This document shows, in pieces, positions 1 through 10,019 of a stretch of DNA of 64,000 nucleotides. The position numbers were made by a program, and so were the translations under genes. Source of the stretch: Chelativorans sp. AA-79 (GTDB lineage: Bacteria; Pseudomonadota; Alphaproteobacteria; Rhizobiales; Rhizobiaceae); contig NZ_CP120361.1 of assembly GCF_029457495.1 (NCBI RefSeq), forward strand, positions 2,930,001-2,994,000, written 5' to 3'. The notes beneath the pieces were generated by a model, which was given only the letters and a program-made list of their open reading frames with translations, was not told the origin of the DNA and made no database searches. Each line of letters begins with the position of its first letter. Position 1 is the first letter of the stretch.

Positions 1-126
1 CAGCGCGCCGATGATGTCGTCGGTCATGCGCGCGAGCTCTTCCTGCGGGATTGCGGAAGCGGAAAAAACGGCGTCCGCCGGCTGTTCCGCAGCGTCCGTT
101 TCCGGCTTGTCGTGGGCTTCACTCAT
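1..126 (-). CDS. sufT: SUF system DUF59 (MIP18-like) Fe-S assembly protein, N-terminal part
   Basis: This is the first 42 codons of a gene that runs off the left edge. The visible protein starts MSEAHDKPET and reaches an IPQEELARMTDDIIGAL segment, which matches the start of the DUF59/MIP18 domain of SufT-type proteins that help mature Fe-S proteins. The domain's DPE(I/V) metal-site region lies outside the window. The start ATG is 5 bases downstream of the sufS stop, so it is translated as part of the suf operon. The assignment rests on this short segment and on its position; a sufA gene usually follows in related operons. Confidence 0.75.
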   Translation of the reverse strand, partial: MSEAHDKPETDAAEQPADAVFSASAIPQEELARMTDDIIGAL

Positions 127-131
127 GCTTT

Positions 132-1373
132 TCACCCGAAGAATTTCCGCGCCTTGTCGAGCGCCTCGGCCAGCGCATCCACCTCGGCCCTTGTATTATA
201 CATGGCGAAGGAGGCGCGGCATGTCGAGGTCACGCCGAAACGTTTGAGCAACGGCTGGGCACAGTGCGTGCCGGCCCTCACCGCAACGCCCGAGCGGTCG
301 ATCACCATCGCCACGTCATGCGCATGGATGCCGGCAAGCTCGAAGGAGAGGATCGCCCCCTTCCCCGGCGCCGTGCCGAAAATGCGCAGCGAGTTGACCT
401 GGCCGAGCCGCTCATGCGCGTATTTCGAGATCTCCGCCTCATGCGCCGCGATGTTCTCGCGACCGATCCGCTCCATGTATTCGAGCGCGGCACCCAGCCC
501 GATCGCCTGCACGATCGGCGGGGTGCCTGCCTCGAAACGGTGCGGCGGGTCGTTGTAGGTGACGTTGTCGATCGAGACGTCCTCGATCATCTCGCCGCCG
601 CCCTGGAACGGGCGCATCTCCTGGAGCTTGTCGCGCTTGCCGTACAGCACGCCGATGCCGGACGGGCCGTAGAGCTTATGCCCCGTGCAGACATAGAAAT
701 CGCAATCAAGCGCGGCGACGTCGACCGGGAGGTGCACGGCGCCCTGGCTGCCGTCCACCAGGACCGGAATGCCCCGCTCGTGCGCAATACGCACGATCTC
801 GGCCATTGGCGTGATGGTGCCCAGCATGTTCGACATATGCGTGATGGCGACGAGTTTCGTCCGTTCCGTCAGGCATTTCTCGAATTCTTCGATCTGAAAG
901 CTGCCGTCGTCGGCCACCGGGGCCCAGACGAGCTTCGCGCCCTGCCGCTCGCGCAGGAAATGCCAGGGAACGATATTGGAATGATGCTCCATGATGGAGA
1001 CGACGATCTCGTCCCCCTCCCCGATCCGCGGCATGGCATAGCCATAGGCGACCGTGTTGATCGCCTCGGTGGCCGATTTCGTGAAGACGATCTCCTCCGC
1101 GCTTCCTGCATTGAGGAAACGCCGCACCGTTTCTCGTGCCTTTTCATAGGCTTCCGTGGCAGCGTTGGAGAGGAAGTGGAGGCCGCGATGCACGTTCGCA
1201 TATTCATTCGCATAGGCGTGCGTCACCGCATCGATGACGGCCTGCGGCTTCTGGGCCGAGGCGGCATTGTCGAGATAGGCGAGCGGCTTGCCGTAGACCT
1301 CGCGCGCAAGGATGGGGAAATCCCGGCGGATCGCCTCGATATCGTAGCTGGCCTGTTCGATCTTCTGGTCCAT
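132..1373 (-). CDS. sufS: SufS cysteine desulfurase (class V aminotransferase fold)
   Basis: PLP-dependent enzyme that removes sulfur from L-cysteine as a protein persulfide for Fe-S cluster assembly on SufBCD. The 413-residue length is normal for group II (SufS) enzymes. The PLP lysine is K233 in TGHKLYGPSG, the catalytic cysteine is C371 in RAGTHCAQP, and the cofactor-binding H131 lies in MEHHSN. An upstream in-frame Met at 1439 is possible, but the ATG at 1373 has a GAGGT ribosome site about 5 bases away and gives the family's usual N-terminus. It is the fifth suf gene after the leading desulfurase, sufB, sufC and sufD, and is followed by sufT. It is one of two cysteine desulfurases in the same operon. 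Confidence 0.95.
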   Translation of the reverse strand: MDQKIEQASYDIEAIRRDFPILAREVYGKPLAYLDNAASAQKPQAVIDAVTHAYANEYANVHRGLHFLSNAATEAYEKARETVRRFLNAGSAEEIVFTKSATEAINTVAYGYAMPRIGEGDEIVVSIMEHHSNIVPWHFLRERQGAKLVWAPVADDGSFQIEEFEKCLTERTKLVAITHMSNMLGTITPMAEIVRIAHERGIPVLVDGSQGAVHLPVDVAALDCDFYVCTGHKLYGPSGIGVLYGKRDKLQEMRPFQGGGEMIEDVSIDNVTYNDPPHRFEAGTPPIVQAIGLGAALEYMERIGRENIAAHEAEISKYAHERLGQVNSLRIFGTAPGKGAILSFELAGIHAHDVAMVIDRSGVAVRAGTHCAQPLLKRFGVTSTCRASFAMYNTRAEVDALAEALDKARKFFG

Positions 1374-1381
1374 TCCAACCT

Positions 1382-1405
1382 CGTCATCCCGGAGGCCCGG
1401 GACCC
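1382..1405 (+). repeat. REP-like palindromic element between sufD and sufS
   Basis: Short palindrome headed by CGTCATCC, with a six-base stem TCCCGG/CCGGGA around a four-base loop. It shares the CGTCATCC head and hairpin design with the elements near 3606, 4002 and 8312. Such dispersed palindromes are common between genes in Rhizobiales. It lies just upstream of the sufS start inside the operon. Confidence 0.55.
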
Positions 1406-1518
1406 TTGGCCGTTGAACGTAAGGCACGGCCGGATTCAAAAATGAACGCCCTTCAGCATTCCTTGCACCTTATGCGGAAACCGGCCGCGTCTCTCAACGG
1501 CTCCCGGCCCTCGCAACC

Positions 1519-2784
1519 TTACCCGTGCGCGGCAAACCAGGCGTCGAGCCTGCTTTCCAGCACCTCGACGAGCGCCTCGTCTTCCAGCTCCTCGATCACC
1601 TCGGCCACGAAAGCCTTCACCAGGAGACCGCGCGCCGTCTTCTCGTCGATGCCGCGCGCCATGAGATAGAAGAGGTGCGCGGGCTCGATCTCGGTTACCG
1701 TGGCGCCATGGCCGCACGCCACGTCGTCGGCGAAGATCTCGAGCTCGGGCTTGGAGGAGAAACCGCCCTCGTCCGACAGGAGCAGCGTGTTGCAGGCCAT
1801 CTTGGCGTCGGTCTTCTGCGCCTCGCGGGCAACGCGGATCTGACCCTGGAAAGCGCCTTCCGCCTTGCCGGTCACCACGTTGCGGATGGTTTCGGTCGAC
1901 ACCGTGGCCGGTGCGGCATGGTCGAGGACCATGGTCACGTCGCAATGGGTATCGCCCGAAAGCAGGTTGACGCCGCGCAGACGGAACTCGGAGCCTTCGC
2001 CTTCAGCGACGATCCGCAATTCCTGGCGCACCAGCTTACCGCCAGTGTTCATGATGAACAGGGTAAGCTTTGCATCCTTGCCGATCCTGACATTGATCTG
2101 GCCGAGATGGCGCGTGTCTTCCGGCTGCTCCTGAATGATCAGCCAGAAGATCTCGGCGCCGTCGCCCACATCGAGGTGGCTTACGGAGGACACCAGTGCT
2201 TCCCCGTCCCCGAGCTGACGCTCGACGATGGTCGCCTTCGCGCGCTCGCCCGCGCGGACCGCGAAACGTGTGTGCACCTGACCGCCCGCCTGCACGTTCT
2301 GCAGCTCGATCGGCTTTTCCAGCGCAGTGTCCGCGGGAATGCCGAGGGTGAAGCCGTCCGTCACGAAGGCGGCGTTGATGGCGCCCACCGCGTCGTCGGT
2401 CCCGACGACCGAGAGCTCCGCCGCGAAGCTGCCGTCGGCCAGCTCGTTCGTCATGGTCGCAACCGAAACGCCCGCGGGCGTCTCCGTCAGCCTGGCAATC
2501 CCGTTCAGCACCGGCAGGACGACCGAGCCCGGCAAAAGCGGTGCGCGCGGCTCGGCATGGGCGCCGGCCTCGAAGCTCGGCACGGAGGACAGGAGCCGGC
2601 GCAGATCCGTGTAGTGCCACGCCTCGACCTTGCGGTTCGGCAGGCCCCTTCTCAGGATCTCCACCGCCTGCTCGCGCTTGTCCGTCGTCGCGGCGTCGCC
2701 GGGAAGGCTCGCGGCGCGCTCCGAATAGGCCGAAAGCAGTGCTTCCTCGGCAGCGGTGTGTCTTACCTGAAGCTGCATGTTCAT
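1519..2784 (-). CDS. sufD: SufD, Fe-S scaffold complex subunit
   Basis: Subunit of the SufBC2D scaffold on which Fe-S clusters are built. The protein is about 421 residues and has the SufD-type beta-helix core; its C-terminal block (ACGHGATVTEIEPAHLFYLMARGI) carries the Cys-x-His pair that in E. coli SufD contributes to cluster formation. Start choice is unsure: ATG codons lie at 2787, 2784 and 2778. An AGGG sequence overlaps the first one, so 2784 or 2778 is more likely. sufC lies 14-17 bases upstream and sufS about 145 bases downstream, with a palindromic element in that gap. Confidence 0.93.
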   Translation of the reverse strand: MNMQLQVRHTAAEEALLSAYSERAASLPGDAATTDKREQAVEILRRGLPNRKVEAWHYTDLRRLLSSVPSFEAGAHAEPRAPLLPGSVVLPVLNGIARLTETPAGVSVATMTNELADGSFAAELSVVGTDDAVGAINAAFVTDGFTLGIPADTALEKPIELQNVQAGGQVHTRFAVRAGERAKATIVERQLGDGEALVSSVSHLDVGDGAEIFWLIIQEQPEDTRHLGQINVRIGKDAKLTLFIMNTGGKLVRQELRIVAEGEGSEFRLRGVNLLSGDTHCDVTMVLDHAAPATVSTETIRNVVTGKAEGAFQGQIRVAREAQKTDAKMACNTLLLSDEGGFSSKPELEIFADDVACGHGATVTEIEPAHLFYLMARGIDEKTARGLLVKAFVAEVIEELEDEALVEVLESRLDAWFAAHG

Positions 2785-2801
2785 CATCCCTGCCCCGCGC
2801 C

Positions 2802-3557
2802 CTAGGCCGCCTCGCCGATGAGGCCGGCATAGCCGTTCTTCTCCAGCTCCTGCGCCAGTTCCTTCTCGCCCGATTTCACGACACGCCCCTTGTAGAGCAC
2901 GTGCACCGTATCAGGCACGATATAATCGAGCAGCCGCTGGTAATGCGTGATGACGACGATGGCGCGATCGGGCGAGCGCAGCGCGTTGACGCCATCCGCC
3001 ACGATCTTCAGCGCATCGATGTCCAGCCCGGAATCGGTCTCGTCGAGCACGCACAGCTCAGGCTCGAGCAGCTTCATCTGCAGAATCTCCGCACGCTTCT
3101 TCTCACCGCCGGAAAAGCCCACATTCAGCGGCCGCTTCAGCATGTTCATGTCCATGCTCAGCTCCTGGGCCGCGCCGCGAACGCGCTTCAGAAGCTCGGG
3201 GATCTTCAGTTCCTCCTGCCCGCGCGCCTTGCGCTGGGCGTTCATCGCCACCTTGAGGAACTCCATGGTGGCAACGCCCGGTATCTCCATCGGATACTGG
3301 AAGGCGAGAAAGATGCCGGTTGCGGCCCGTTCGGCGGGGTCCATCTCCAGGATCGATTCACCCTTGAAGAGAATGTCGCCCTCGGTCACCTCATAGTCCT
3401 CGCGGCCGGCGAGCACATAGGAGAGCGTCGACTTGCCGGAGCCGTTCGGGCCCATGATGGCGGCGACCTCGCCGGGCTTCACCGCGAGATCCACCCCGCG
3501 CAGGATCTCCGTGCCGTCCTCGGCGATACGGGCGTGAAGGTTCTTGATTTCAAGCAT
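2802..3557 (-). CDS. sufC: SufC, ABC-type ATPase of the Fe-S scaffold
   Basis: Cytoplasmic ABC ATPase that drives the shape change of SufBC2D during cluster assembly; it has no membrane partner. At 251 residues it is the usual length. Visible motifs are Walker A GPNGSGKST, signature FSGGEKKR, and Walker B plus D-loop CVLDETDSGLD, the extended SufC form. It begins only 4 bases after the GIY-YIG gene stop, so that gene now sits where sufB and sufC would normally abut. Confidence 0.96.
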   Translation of the reverse strand: MLEIKNLHARIAEDGTEILRGVDLAVKPGEVAAIMGPNGSGKSTLSYVLAGREDYEVTEGDILFKGESILEMDPAERAATGIFLAFQYPMEIPGVATMEFLKVAMNAQRKARGQEELKIPELLKRVRGAAQELSMDMNMLKRPLNVGFSGGEKKRAEILQMKLLEPELCVLDETDSGLDIDALKIVADGVNALRSPDRAIVVITHYQRLLDYIVPDTVHVLYKGRVVKSGEKELAQELEKNGYAGLIGEAA

Positions 3558-3561
3558 TTTC

Positions 3562-3990
3562 TTACATCCAGTTCATTGCGTTTCCGAGCGCTTGCCCCGC
3601 GAGCGCGTCATCCTCGGGCTTGTCCCGAGGATCTGCTGATCTCTCAATGTTGTCCCCCCACATTCTCGTGCTCGGGTGAGGTCGATAGACATTTTCGATC
3701 TCGTCAATGCGCTCGTACAGATCCAGCCAGGTCGGGTTAAGTTCCTCGATCAGATTCGTCTTCCATTCGCGCCGATAGCGCTTCAAGGACTTCTCGCGTT
3801 GAATGGCCAGAACGATGTTCGGGTGTCGTTCGAGCCAGACTAAATTCTTCGCCTTGTATTTGGCGGTAAGGCCTTGGTGTATGTCATTACGGTGTTCCCA
3901 GACACGCCCATGCAGGTCGCTGGTTACACCAATGTAGATCACTCCACGCGGCTTGTCGGACATCATATAGACAAAGCCGTCATGTCTCAC
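3562..3990 (-). CDS. GIY-YIG family nuclease inserted in the suf operon
   Basis: A 142-residue protein with a single GIY-YIG domain of the small UPF0213 (YhbQ-like) type. The GIY and YIG strands are VYMMSDKPRGVIYIG, followed by the active-site arginine in LHGRVWEHR and a conserved glutamate region REKSLKRYRREW. The C-terminal tail from about residue 110, containing ADPRDKPEDD, is read from a palindromic repeat rather than from the nuclease domain. A GGAG ribosome site precedes the ATG. It sits between sufB and sufC, is flanked by inverted 31-bp repeats, and interrupts a gene pair that is normally adjacent. What DNA it acts on is unknown; nothing links it to Fe-S chemistry except position. Confidence 0.85.
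   Translation of the reverse strand: MRHDGFVYMMSDKPRGVIYIGVTSDLHGRVWEHRNDIHQGLTAKYKAKNLVWLERHPNIVLAIQREKSLKRYRREWKTNLIEELNPTWLDLYERIDEIENVYRPHPSTRMWGDNIERSADPRDKPEDDALAGQALGNAMNWM
3606..3636 (+). repeat. 31-bp palindromic repeat, copy 1, inside the GIY-YIG gene 3' end
   Basis: Starts CGTCATCC and contains a perfect nine-base stem (3610-3618 with 3624-3632) around a five-base loop. It is the near-exact inverse of the copy at 4002-4032, with one mismatch in 31. Read on the minus strand it codes for ADPRDKPEDD, the tail of the GIY-YIG protein. Confidence 0.85.
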
Positions 3991-4001
3991 TCCGCCAAGC
4001 T

Positions 4002-4032
4002 GCAGATCCTCGGGACAAGCCCAAGGATGACG
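4002..4032 (-). repeat. 31-bp palindromic repeat, copy 2, upstream of the GIY-YIG gene
   Basis: Inverted copy of the element at 3606-3636 with a single C-to-T difference. It lies between the sufB stop (4046) and the GIY-YIG start (3990). Together the two copies bracket the nuclease gene as inverted terminal repeats would. Confidence 0.85.
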
Positions 4033-4045
4033 TTTGCGAAGCGCA

Positions 4046-5560
<1,515 letters not shown>

Positions 5561-5724
5561 CAGCGTTTCTCCATCCATGCCGGAGTCAAGGTCCGGCCGT
5601 TTTGCAATTCTGGCAGCTTATGCCGGTATTTAGGGAATCCGCGTGCCGAATTCACCCATGCGATCACAAAATATGTGTCATTTACTCCATTTTTCTCCCG
5701 GTGTTCGCGGCACCCCTTCGACCC

Positions 5725-6891
5725 TCACGCAGCGGCCGTGTTCGCCCGCCGGCGTGCGACAACCTTTTCCAGCGCGGCGGCGAAGGCGCTGATCTCCTCT
5801 TCCGTCGTCGCCGGCCCGATGGAGACGCGAAGCGCTCCCGCCTGGTCTCCGAAACCCATGGCCTGCAGCACATGACTCGGCCCCACCTTGCCCGAGGAAC
5901 AGGCCGAACCCGCCGAAAGCGCGATGCCCGCCAGATCGAAGGCGATCTGCGCCGTCTCCGCCTTCATCTCGGGGATCGAGAAGAACACGGTGTTGGGCAG
6001 GCGCGGAGCCTCCCGGCCATAAATCACCGCGTCGGGCACGAGATCGCGGATGACCGCCTCCAGGCGCTCGCGCAGCGCCTGCGTCTCGCCCATGCGTGCC
6101 AGCGCCGACATCCCTTCCCGTGCAGCGGCGCCGAATCCCGCAATGGCCGCGACATTCTCCGTTCCGGCACGGTGGCCCTTCTCCTGGCCGCCGCCCGTCA
6201 CCAGTGCGCAGGGCATCATGAGATCGGATGCGCCCACGACGGCGCCAACGCCCTTCGGGCCGCCTATCTTGTGCGAGGAAAGAATGAGAAAGTCTGCGTA
6301 TCCAAATGAAATGTCGAACGAAATTCTTCCTGCCGCCTGAACGGCATCAAGGATCGTAACCCCGCCGGCCTTCTTCACCAGCGCGCCGATCTCCTCGATC
6401 GGCTGGATCACGCCGGTCTCGTTGTTCGCCACATGGGTCGCAACGAGCGGCAGGCCACGCGCGCCGTCATGGGCGGCAAGCGCGCGTTCGAGCGCGGCAA
6501 GGTCGATGCGCCCGTCCGGCCCCACCGGGACCCGCTCCACCGCCTCCGGGGGGAAGCGGCCGCCGGAGAGCATGCAGGGATGATCGGCCGCGCTTACATA
6601 GAGGCGCGAAAAACCGAGCGGCGCCCGCCCCATGGTCCAGTCCGGCGAGAGCAGCATGGTCGCGGCTTCCGTCGCGCCCGAGGTGAAGACCACATGCGCC
6701 GGCTCGCCGTTCACGAGTGCCGCCACATCGCGCCTCGCCTCCTCCACGACGCGCCGCGCCGTGCGGCCCTCCATATGCACGGAGGAGGGGTTCGCCGCAT
6801 CGAGCGCCTCGATCACGGCGCGCCGCGCAGCATCCGTCAGCGGCGCCGTGGCGTTGTAATCGAGGTAGATGCGCGGTGCAGCCATATCCAT
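5725..6891 (-). CDS. IscS/NifS-type cysteine desulfurase heading the suf operon
   Basis: Second PLP-dependent cysteine desulfurase of the operon, 388 residues, group I (IscS/NifS) type. It shows YLDYNATAP near the N-terminus, PLP lysine K208 in SSHKIGGPKG, the HRAGTEN block, and the catalytic cysteine C331 in AGSACSSGKVGPSHVL on the longer mobile loop typical of group I. In Rhizobiales such a gene commonly opens the suf operon (often named sufS2 or nifS-like). Its promoter region holds a likely Irr box at 7001-7017, so iron control of the whole operon is expected. The first ATG is preferred because AGAAGG lies 8 bases upstream. Confidence 0.92.
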   Translation of the reverse strand: MDMAAPRIYLDYNATAPLTDAARRAVIEALDAANPSSVHMEGRTARRVVEEARRDVAALVNGEPAHVVFTSGATEAATMLLSPDWTMGRAPLGFSRLYVSAADHPCMLSGGRFPPEAVERVPVGPDGRIDLAALERALAAHDGARGLPLVATHVANNETGVIQPIEEIGALVKKAGGVTILDAVQAAGRISFDISFGYADFLILSSHKIGGPKGVGAVVGASDLMMPCALVTGGGQEKGHRAGTENVAAIAGFGAAAREGMSALARMGETQALRERLEAVIRDLVPDAVIYGREAPRLPNTVFFSIPEMKAETAQIAFDLAGIALSAGSACSSGKVGPSHVLQAMGFGDQAGALRVSIGPATTEEEISAFAAALEKVVARRRANTAAA

Positions 6892-7000
6892 CCGTTATGC
6901 CTTCTGCCACAATTGTCGCGGGGAAGGCGTTATTTCCTTGAAGTTCCAAGGCAAGCCGTCCTATCTACGCGGCTGCCGACGGGCGACATAGGCCGCCCAG

Positions 7001-7017
7001 TTTTGAACAGTTCTAAA
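7001..7017 (-). promoter_or_regulatory. Irr control element (ICE-like box) upstream of the suf operon
   Basis: The 17-base site reads TTTTGAA-CAG-TTCTAAA. The rhizobial ICE motif bound by Irr is TTTAGAA-N3-TTCTAAA, so 13 of the 14 fixed positions match. It lies 110 bases before the leading cysteine desulfurase and 96 bases before the divergent hydrolase. Irr and RirA control of suf genes is known in rhizobia; binding here is inferred. Confidence 0.7.
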
Positions 7018-7112
7018 GTAGCTTCTATGGAGGCAAAGGCCCCGCGTCAAGGCCTGCCGCGCACCGCCGACCGGCTACGCGGTTGTTGGCAAGGGGTCAA
7101 GGTGGAGTAAGA

Positions 7113-7787
7113 ATGCCCGAGGTAATCTTTACCGGCCCGGCCGGACGTCTCGAAGGCCGGTATCAGCCGTCGAAGGAGAAGAATGCGCCGATTGCGCTCA
7201 TCCTGCACCCGCATCCGCAGTTCGGCGGCACGATGAACAACAAGATCATCTATGATCTTTTCTATATGTTCCAGCAGCGTGGCTTCACGACACTGCGGTT
7301 CAATTTCCGCGGCATCGGGCGGAGTCAGGGGGCTTTCGACCACGGCACGGGCGAGCTCTCGGACGCCGCCGCCGCGCTCGACTGGGTGCAGTCGCTGCAT
7401 CCCGATTCCAAGAACTGCTGGGTCGCCGGCTATTCCTTCGGCGCCTGGATCGGCATGCAGCTTCTGATGCGCCGGCCGGAGATCGAGGGTTTCATCTCCA
7501 TCGCCCCGCAGCCGAACATCTATGATTTCTCCTTCCTCGCGCCCTGCCCGTCCTCGGGTCTCATCATCCATGGCAGCGCCGATCGCGTGGCGCCGCCCGC
7601 AGATGTGCAGACCCTGGTGGACAAGCTGCAGTCGCAGAAGGGCATTACCATAACGCAGAATACGATCCCCGACGCGAACCACTTCTTCACCAATGCATCA
7701 GATGTATTGATCGAAGAATGCGCGGAGTATCTCGATCGACGGCTCAGAGGAGAACTCGCCGAGCCCCGCCCGAAACGCCTAAGATGA
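7113..7787 (+). CDS. alpha/beta hydrolase of the YfhR/'prolyl oligopeptidase-like' small type
   Basis: Soluble alpha/beta hydrolase of 224 residues with a complete catalytic set: HPHPQFGG oxyanion region at 32-39, nucleophile S108 in GYSFG, acid D157 in HGSADRVAPP, and H190 in DANHFF. The substrate cannot be read from the sequence. The ATG at 7113 has GGTGGAG just upstream and gives the usual family N-terminus. It is transcribed away from the suf operon and shares its 221-base control region, including the Irr-like box. In related genomes a similar hydrolase often sits beside the suf operon, but no function in Fe-S assembly is established. Confidence 0.85.
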   Translation: MPEVIFTGPAGRLEGRYQPSKEKNAPIALILHPHPQFGGTMNNKIIYDLFYMFQQRGFTTLRFNFRGIGRSQGAFDHGTGELSDAAAALDWVQSLHPDSKNCWVAGYSFGAWIGMQLLMRRPEIEGFISIAPQPNIYDFSFLAPCPSSGLIIHGSADRVAPPADVQTLVDKLQSQKGITITQNTIPDANHFFTNASDVLIEECAEYLDRRLRGELAEPRPKRLR

Positions 7788-7919
7788 AGCATCGGATCCG
7801 CCGTTAAGCGAACTATAGCCTTGAAGGGACAAAACAACGCGCGTGGGTCGACAGCTGGCTTACTGCGTGAGACGCTTCGCATGCGGCGAATCAGCGCCTG
7901 CTATTTGGGGAAGACAGCA

Positions 7920-8249
7920 GTGAGCAAATTCGAACTCTACAAGGACAAGAAGGGCGAGACGCGCTTTCGGTTCCGCGCCAATAACGGCGAAGTGATGTTC
8001 AGTTCCGAGGGCTACAAGGCGAAGGCGTCCGCGGTGAAGGCGATCGAATCGCTTCGCAAGAACGTCGCTTCCGCCACGGTGGAGGAGATGGAGCCCGCGG
8101 CCAAGAAGACTCCCGCCAAGGCCGCTGCGAAGGCGCCGGCAAAAGCGGCGAAAGCCAAGGCCCCGGCGAAGGCTGCCAAGCCGAAAGCGGCGGCAAAAGC
8201 GCCGGCCAAGGCGAAGTCCGCCGCCAAGAAGGCCAAGGCCACGGCCTGA
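7920..8249 (+). CDS. DUF1508 (YegP-like) protein with histone-H1-like Lys/Ala tail
   Basis: The first 50 or so residues (FELYKDKKGETRFRFRANNGEVMFSSEGY split over two strands, then KASAVKAIESLRKN) form one DUF1508 repeat, a small beta-rich domain. The remaining half is a low-complexity tail of AAKAPAKAAK-type repeats, strongly basic and likely disordered. The start used is the GTG at 7920 with GGGGAAG six bases upstream; an ATG at 7881 would add an unrelated leader. This gives 109 residues. The tail resembles bacterial histone-H1-like proteins and suggests nucleic acid binding, but this is inference. It stands alone between the hydrolase and tyrS. Confidence 0.8.
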   Translation: MSKFELYKDKKGETRFRFRANNGEVMFSSEGYKAKASAVKAIESLRKNVASATVEEMEPAAKKTPAKAAAKAPAKAAKAKAPAKAAKPKAAAKAPAKAKSAAKKAKATA

Positions 8250-8311
8250 GTTTCTACTGCAGCCCGGCTTCATTCGAGGTCGGGCCGCCGTCTTTATCAC
8301 CCTGGGTGCTC

Positions 8312-8336
8312 CTCCGGCCGGCATTTCCGGATGACG
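8312..8336 (-). repeat. REP-like palindromic element before tyrS
   Basis: On the minus strand it starts CGTCATCC and folds on CCGG/CCGG around a five-base loop. It belongs to the same loose family as the copies in the suf operon. The rest of the 231-base gap between the DUF1508 gene and tyrS shows no gene. Confidence 0.45.
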
Positions 8337-8480
8337 GAGCCTGCGTGGCTGATCCCATCCGGCGCAGCGTTCCGGAGCGCCCGTCCTGCCCTTCGCTCGC
8401 CGGAAGCTTGTGCGCGGCGCCCGTGTGGTGCTAAACGCCCGCTCGTCCTCCCACCCCATCCCCGCAAAGGGATTCTAGAA

Positions 8481-9734
8481 ATGCCCGAGTTCAAGTCCGA
8501 TTTCCTGCGCATTCTTTCCGAGCGCGGCTTCATCCATCAGATCTCCGACGAGACGGGTCTGGACGAGCTGCTCCTGCGCGAGACGGTGACGGGCTATATC
8601 GGCTACGATCCGACGGCCGCCAGCCTCCATGTCGGGCACCTTACCCAGATCATGATGCTCTACTGGCTCCAGCAGACGGGGCACAGGCCGATCGCACTGA
8701 TGGGCGGCGGTACCGGGATGATCGGCGATCCGTCTTTCAAGGACGAAGCGCGCAAGCTGCTCACCCCTGAGATCATCGAACAGAACCTGGCGGGCATGAA
8801 GAAGTCCTTCAGCCGCTATCTCGAGTTCGGCGAGGGTCCGGCCGATGCGGTCATGGTCAACAATGCCGACTGGCTGCTCGATCTCAACTACGTGACGTTC
8901 CTGCGCGATGTCGGCCGCCACTTCTCGGTCAACCGGATGCTGTCTTTCGAGTCGGTAAAGCTCCGGCTCGACCGGGAGCAGTCGCTTTCGTTCCTGGAGT
9001 TCAACTACATGATCCTCCAGGCCTACGACTTCGTGGAGCTTCAACGCCGCTACGGCTGCCGACTCCAGATGGGCGGCTCCGACCAGTGGGGCAACATCGT
9101 CAACGGCATCGATCTCGGCCGGCGCATGGAGGACGCGACGCTCTTCGCGCTCACCTCGCCGCTGCTGACGACGGCGTCGGGCGCCAAGATGGGCAAGTCC
9201 GAGAGCGGCGCCGTCTGGCTCGATCCTGCGATGCTCAGCCCCTACGATTTCTGGCAATACTGGCGCAACACCGAGGACGCCGATGTCGGCCGCTTCCTCA
9301 AGCTCTACACCGCTCTGCCCATGGACGAGATCGCCCGGCTGGAAAAGCTGGAGGGTTCCGAGGTCAACGAGGCGAAGAAAATCCTGGCCACGGAAGTGAC
9401 CGCTCTGCTGCACGGCCGCGCCGCTGCCGAGGAAGCCGCCGAGACGGCGCGCAAGACCTTCGAGGAAGGCGCGCTCGCCGAAAGCCTTCCCACCGTGGAC
9501 GTGCCCCGGTCGGAGGTCGAGACCGGCATCGGCGTGCTTTCCGCGGTCGTCCGGGCGGGGCTTGCCGCGACCAATGGCGAAGTGCGCCGTGCGATCGCCA
9601 ACAACGCGATCCGGGTGAACGACAAGCCCGTCACCGATGATCGCGCAGTCATCGGCAGCGGCGACGTCACCGCCGAGGGCGTCATCAAGCTTTCCTTCGG
9701 GCGCAAGAAGCACGTGTTGTTGCGCCCGCATTGA
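8481..9734 (+). CDS. tyrS: tyrosyl-tRNA synthetase
   Basis: Class I aminoacyl-tRNA synthetase that charges tRNA-Tyr. The protein is 417 residues from MPEFKSDF. The HIGH-type signature is HVGH at 50-53 and the KMSKS-type loop is KMGKS at 236-240. MGGSDQWGN at 197-205 is the conserved tyrosine/tRNA pocket block. The last 65 residues form an S4 RNA-binding domain ([18 protein letters not shown]). An in-frame ATG at 8331 would add 50 residues that do not look like TyrRS, so 8481 is used. A candidate intrinsic terminator for rightward transcription lies about 600 bases downstream at 10314. Confidence 0.97.
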   Translation: MPEFKSDFLRILSERGFIHQISDETGLDELLLRETVTGYIGYDPTAASLHVGHLTQIMMLYWLQQTGHRPIALMGGGTGMIGDPSFKDEARKLLTPEIIEQNLAGMKKSFSRYLEFGEGPADAVMVNNADWLLDLNYVTFLRDVGRHFSVNRMLSFESVKLRLDREQSLSFLEFNYMILQAYDFVELQRRYGCRLQMGGSDQWGNIVNGIDLGRRMEDATLFALTSPLLTTASGAKMGKSESGAVWLDPAMLSPYDFWQYWRNTEDADVGRFLKLYTALPMDEIARLEKLEGSEVNEAKKILATEVTALLHGRAAAEEAAETARKTFEEGALAESLPTVDVPRSEVETGIGVLSAVVRAGLAATNGEVRRAIANNAIRVNDKPVTDDRAVIGSGDVTAEGVIKLSFGRKKHVLLRPH

Positions 9735-10019
9735 AGTGGAAGGCGGGTTTTGGGATTGCGCAGCCGCCCTACCCGCCAGCAGCAGTGCTCCTGTCCTGCC
9801 GATAACGGTCTGCCGGCGACCGGGAAGTGAGGCCGGTGCCACCTCACAGGAAGCGTGTAACGGCCCAGCGAGGGTGCTCAAAACGGGAATGGAATTCGCC
9901 CCTCTGAGTTTATCTTTCGCCGCCAACCAACTGTTCCCACTCGCTATTCTCTATTTCGCCACTCGCTCATTGCACTCTTTTTCTCCCCACCCTCTCAGCT
10001 CGTATTATTCTTTCCCCAT
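9735..10019. other. non-coding stretch after tyrS
   Basis: No convincing gene in either strand. A small inverted repeat (GTGAGG with CCTCAC) occurs near 9826-9846. The right end is rich in pyrimidines and lower in G+C than its surroundings, as a promoter region might be, but no clear -35/-10 pair was found. Confidence 0.5.
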
